From assembly GCF_000972845.2 (NCBI RefSeq), contig NC_040028.1:8485198-8549197 (forward strand): 64,000 nt of DNA. Reading direction: 5' to 3'. The translations under genes were made by a program, and so were the position numbers. The notes below the pieces were generated by a model that worked only from the letters and a program-made list of their open reading frames with translations, had not been told where the DNA came from and ran no database searches. The stretch comes from Larimichthys crocea (Eukaryota; Chordata; Actinopteri; Sciaenidae). Shown in pieces: positions 62,631-64,000 of this stretch. Positions within the stretch are counted from its first letter, which is position 1, and the number at the start of each line of letters is the position of its first letter.

Positions 62631-64000
62631 TAAACTTAACTTCATAGCATATTTTCATGTTTTGAAGCACATACACCAGGGAAAAGATTAGATTAGATTA
62701 AGCTTTATTGCACAAAGTAGTAAAGTACTTGCGTCTAACTGTGCATATAACAGGGATATATAAATAACAGTGTGGATATAAATATGAATGGTAACAGTAT
62801 TAACAGTAAGGACAGAGTGAAATGAATATACCAGCAGCAGCAGCAATTGCAAGTAAAGCAAAAAGGAAATACAGGTGTAAATGTATATAATCTGTGTTAA
62901 TTAAAGACTGTGTAAAGTAAGAATAAACGTGTGTTCTCAGTTTGTCAGACCAAAGAAGAATGTGTTATTAACCACACAACCAAATCTGAATGATTTAAAA
63001 ATATTGACAAGTTTATGAAATTAAGTGTCAGAATTCGTAGGAGCATGTTATTGAGCCACCCTTTAAGACTGGCCAAAAAATCCTGGACTGAAAACTGGTG
63101 AAAAACTGTTTTAACCTCTAACTCCACATTTCAGTAATGTGTGGTTCAAAGACTTTTCACATTTTCAGCAACTATTACACAAAACATTAATGTATTTAAA
63201 AAAAATATGAGAATAGCTTTTACACAGCCTTGTACTATGTACGGTATGAACAGCATTAACTTTGTGTAGTGCGTGCAAGTTATTAAATTGGTCGACAGTA
63301 TACAGAATAAACAGCCTGGTGTGAATATATAGTACAATATGGATGTGAATGTTATACTAACCAAATCTGAGCAAGTAAACAAAGTCTTGCTTCTGAAACG
63401 CTCCTGGTGGTGTTTGAAGTCACGTAGAGAATGGACTAAAACAGCGTGACAACAAAATGGCTGTCATGTGATGGAGTTGTGCCCGGTGGGGTTTCTCAGT
63501 AAGTGTAGGTGGGAGTGAGTAACATAGAAAAACATTTTCAACTGGCCACCATCATCCCCACAACTGATATAGTCGTGCAGGTGTGTGTTGCCCAAAAAAA
63601 CAACTAGCAATTGCCGATATACTGGCTCAATTGTCCAACCCTACTGAGTGCGTAACCACGGCCCAAATGATAGTAAAATCTGAATTTCTGCATGTTAGTG
63701 ACATAACAGTGCTCATCATGTACATCTCAGGTAATTGTCAGTAAACTCTAATAAAAATTGAGATAAAGCTTTCTCCTTATCAGGCTGCATCCTGCAGCCA
63801 CAAGGTTTATTCTGTCACCGCCCTCACGCTCTTTATATTCACCCACACTACCTCCTACACGTGTTAATGGATTTTTCTGCTTCCTTTCTTTTTTTTTCAA
63901 TTACCTTCAGTCTTTTATTACCAACAAATTCAGCTACACTTTGAAATGCTCTGCACTGAAACATCCTCAAGGGTAACAACTAAAGTAGAACTGGTGTCAG

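Larger units (their letters stand above)
58622..64000 (+). other. gtf2f2: gtf2f2 intron 4, open at the window edge
   Basis: I searched for the next exon (human KLSLEGIVVQRAEC) and saw none. It holds LINE-tail-like and SINE-like sequence (58806-59080), R1 (60547-61020), a GT run near 61200, a fish DNA-transposon-like repeat (62440-62630) and a LINE-tail-like stretch (62690-62900). KCTD4, nested in this gene in human, was not recognised here. Confidence 0.65.

Noticed and set aside
58622..64000. Search for gtf2f2 exon 5 and for KCTD4
   Set aside because: No segment encoding the next conserved block (human KLSLEGIVVQRAEC) or a KCTD4 single-exon frame was seen; they presumably lie beyond the window or elsewhere.

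Overview
The window looks like nuclear DNA from a ray-finned fish, probably a percomorph (inference). Genes have short coding exons split by GT-AG introns, microsatellites are abundant, and fish-type SINE, LINE and MITE debris fills the introns and spacers. There is no bacterial-style gene packing. A run of ten Ns marks an assembly gap. Only three protein-coding genes can be supported, all conserved vertebrate genes that also lie near one another on human 13q14.

Layout. (1) serp2, plus strand: three coding exons between 4362 and 6876 encode a 65-residue tail-anchored ER protein, with a poly(A) signal near 7331. Two possible upstream 5' exons follow an RFX-type X-box at 2780. (2) tsc22d1, minus strand, about 7870 to 43.5 kb, tail-to-tail with serp2. 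A large exon 1 (39918-42652) or an alternative first exon (11838-11968) joins a shared 52-nt exon (11501-11552) and the last coding exon (9203-9478). This gives predicted proteins of 1020 and 152 residues sharing the TSC box and leucine zipper. (3) A 13-kb gene-free spacer, rich in microsatellites, from 43.6 to 56 kb. (4) The 5' part of gtf2f2 (TFIIF beta, RAP30), plus strand: coding exons at 56975-57040, 57301-57374, 57464-57482 and 58477-58621. The remaining exons lie beyond the right edge.

The three genes do not form a pathway. SERP2 acts at the ER translocon, TSC22D1 isoforms are leucine-zipper transcription modulators, and GTF2F2 is a general RNA polymerase II factor. Their neighbourhood is old vertebrate synteny. 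NUFIP1 and GPALPP1, which sit between TSC22D1 and GTF2F2 in human, are not recognisable here.

I found no new multi-gene system. The most useful observations are: a near-duplicate 1.7-kb block flanking the N gap, likely a false duplication; a possible RFX-driven, in-frame N-terminal extension of serp2; a gtf2f2 promoter made of tandem and inverted ETS-site modules; an A25 leader just upstream of the short tsc22d1 start; a GT repeat in place of the polypyrimidine tract at serp2 exon 2; a 19-nt gtf2f2 micro-exon; and two perfect hairpins.
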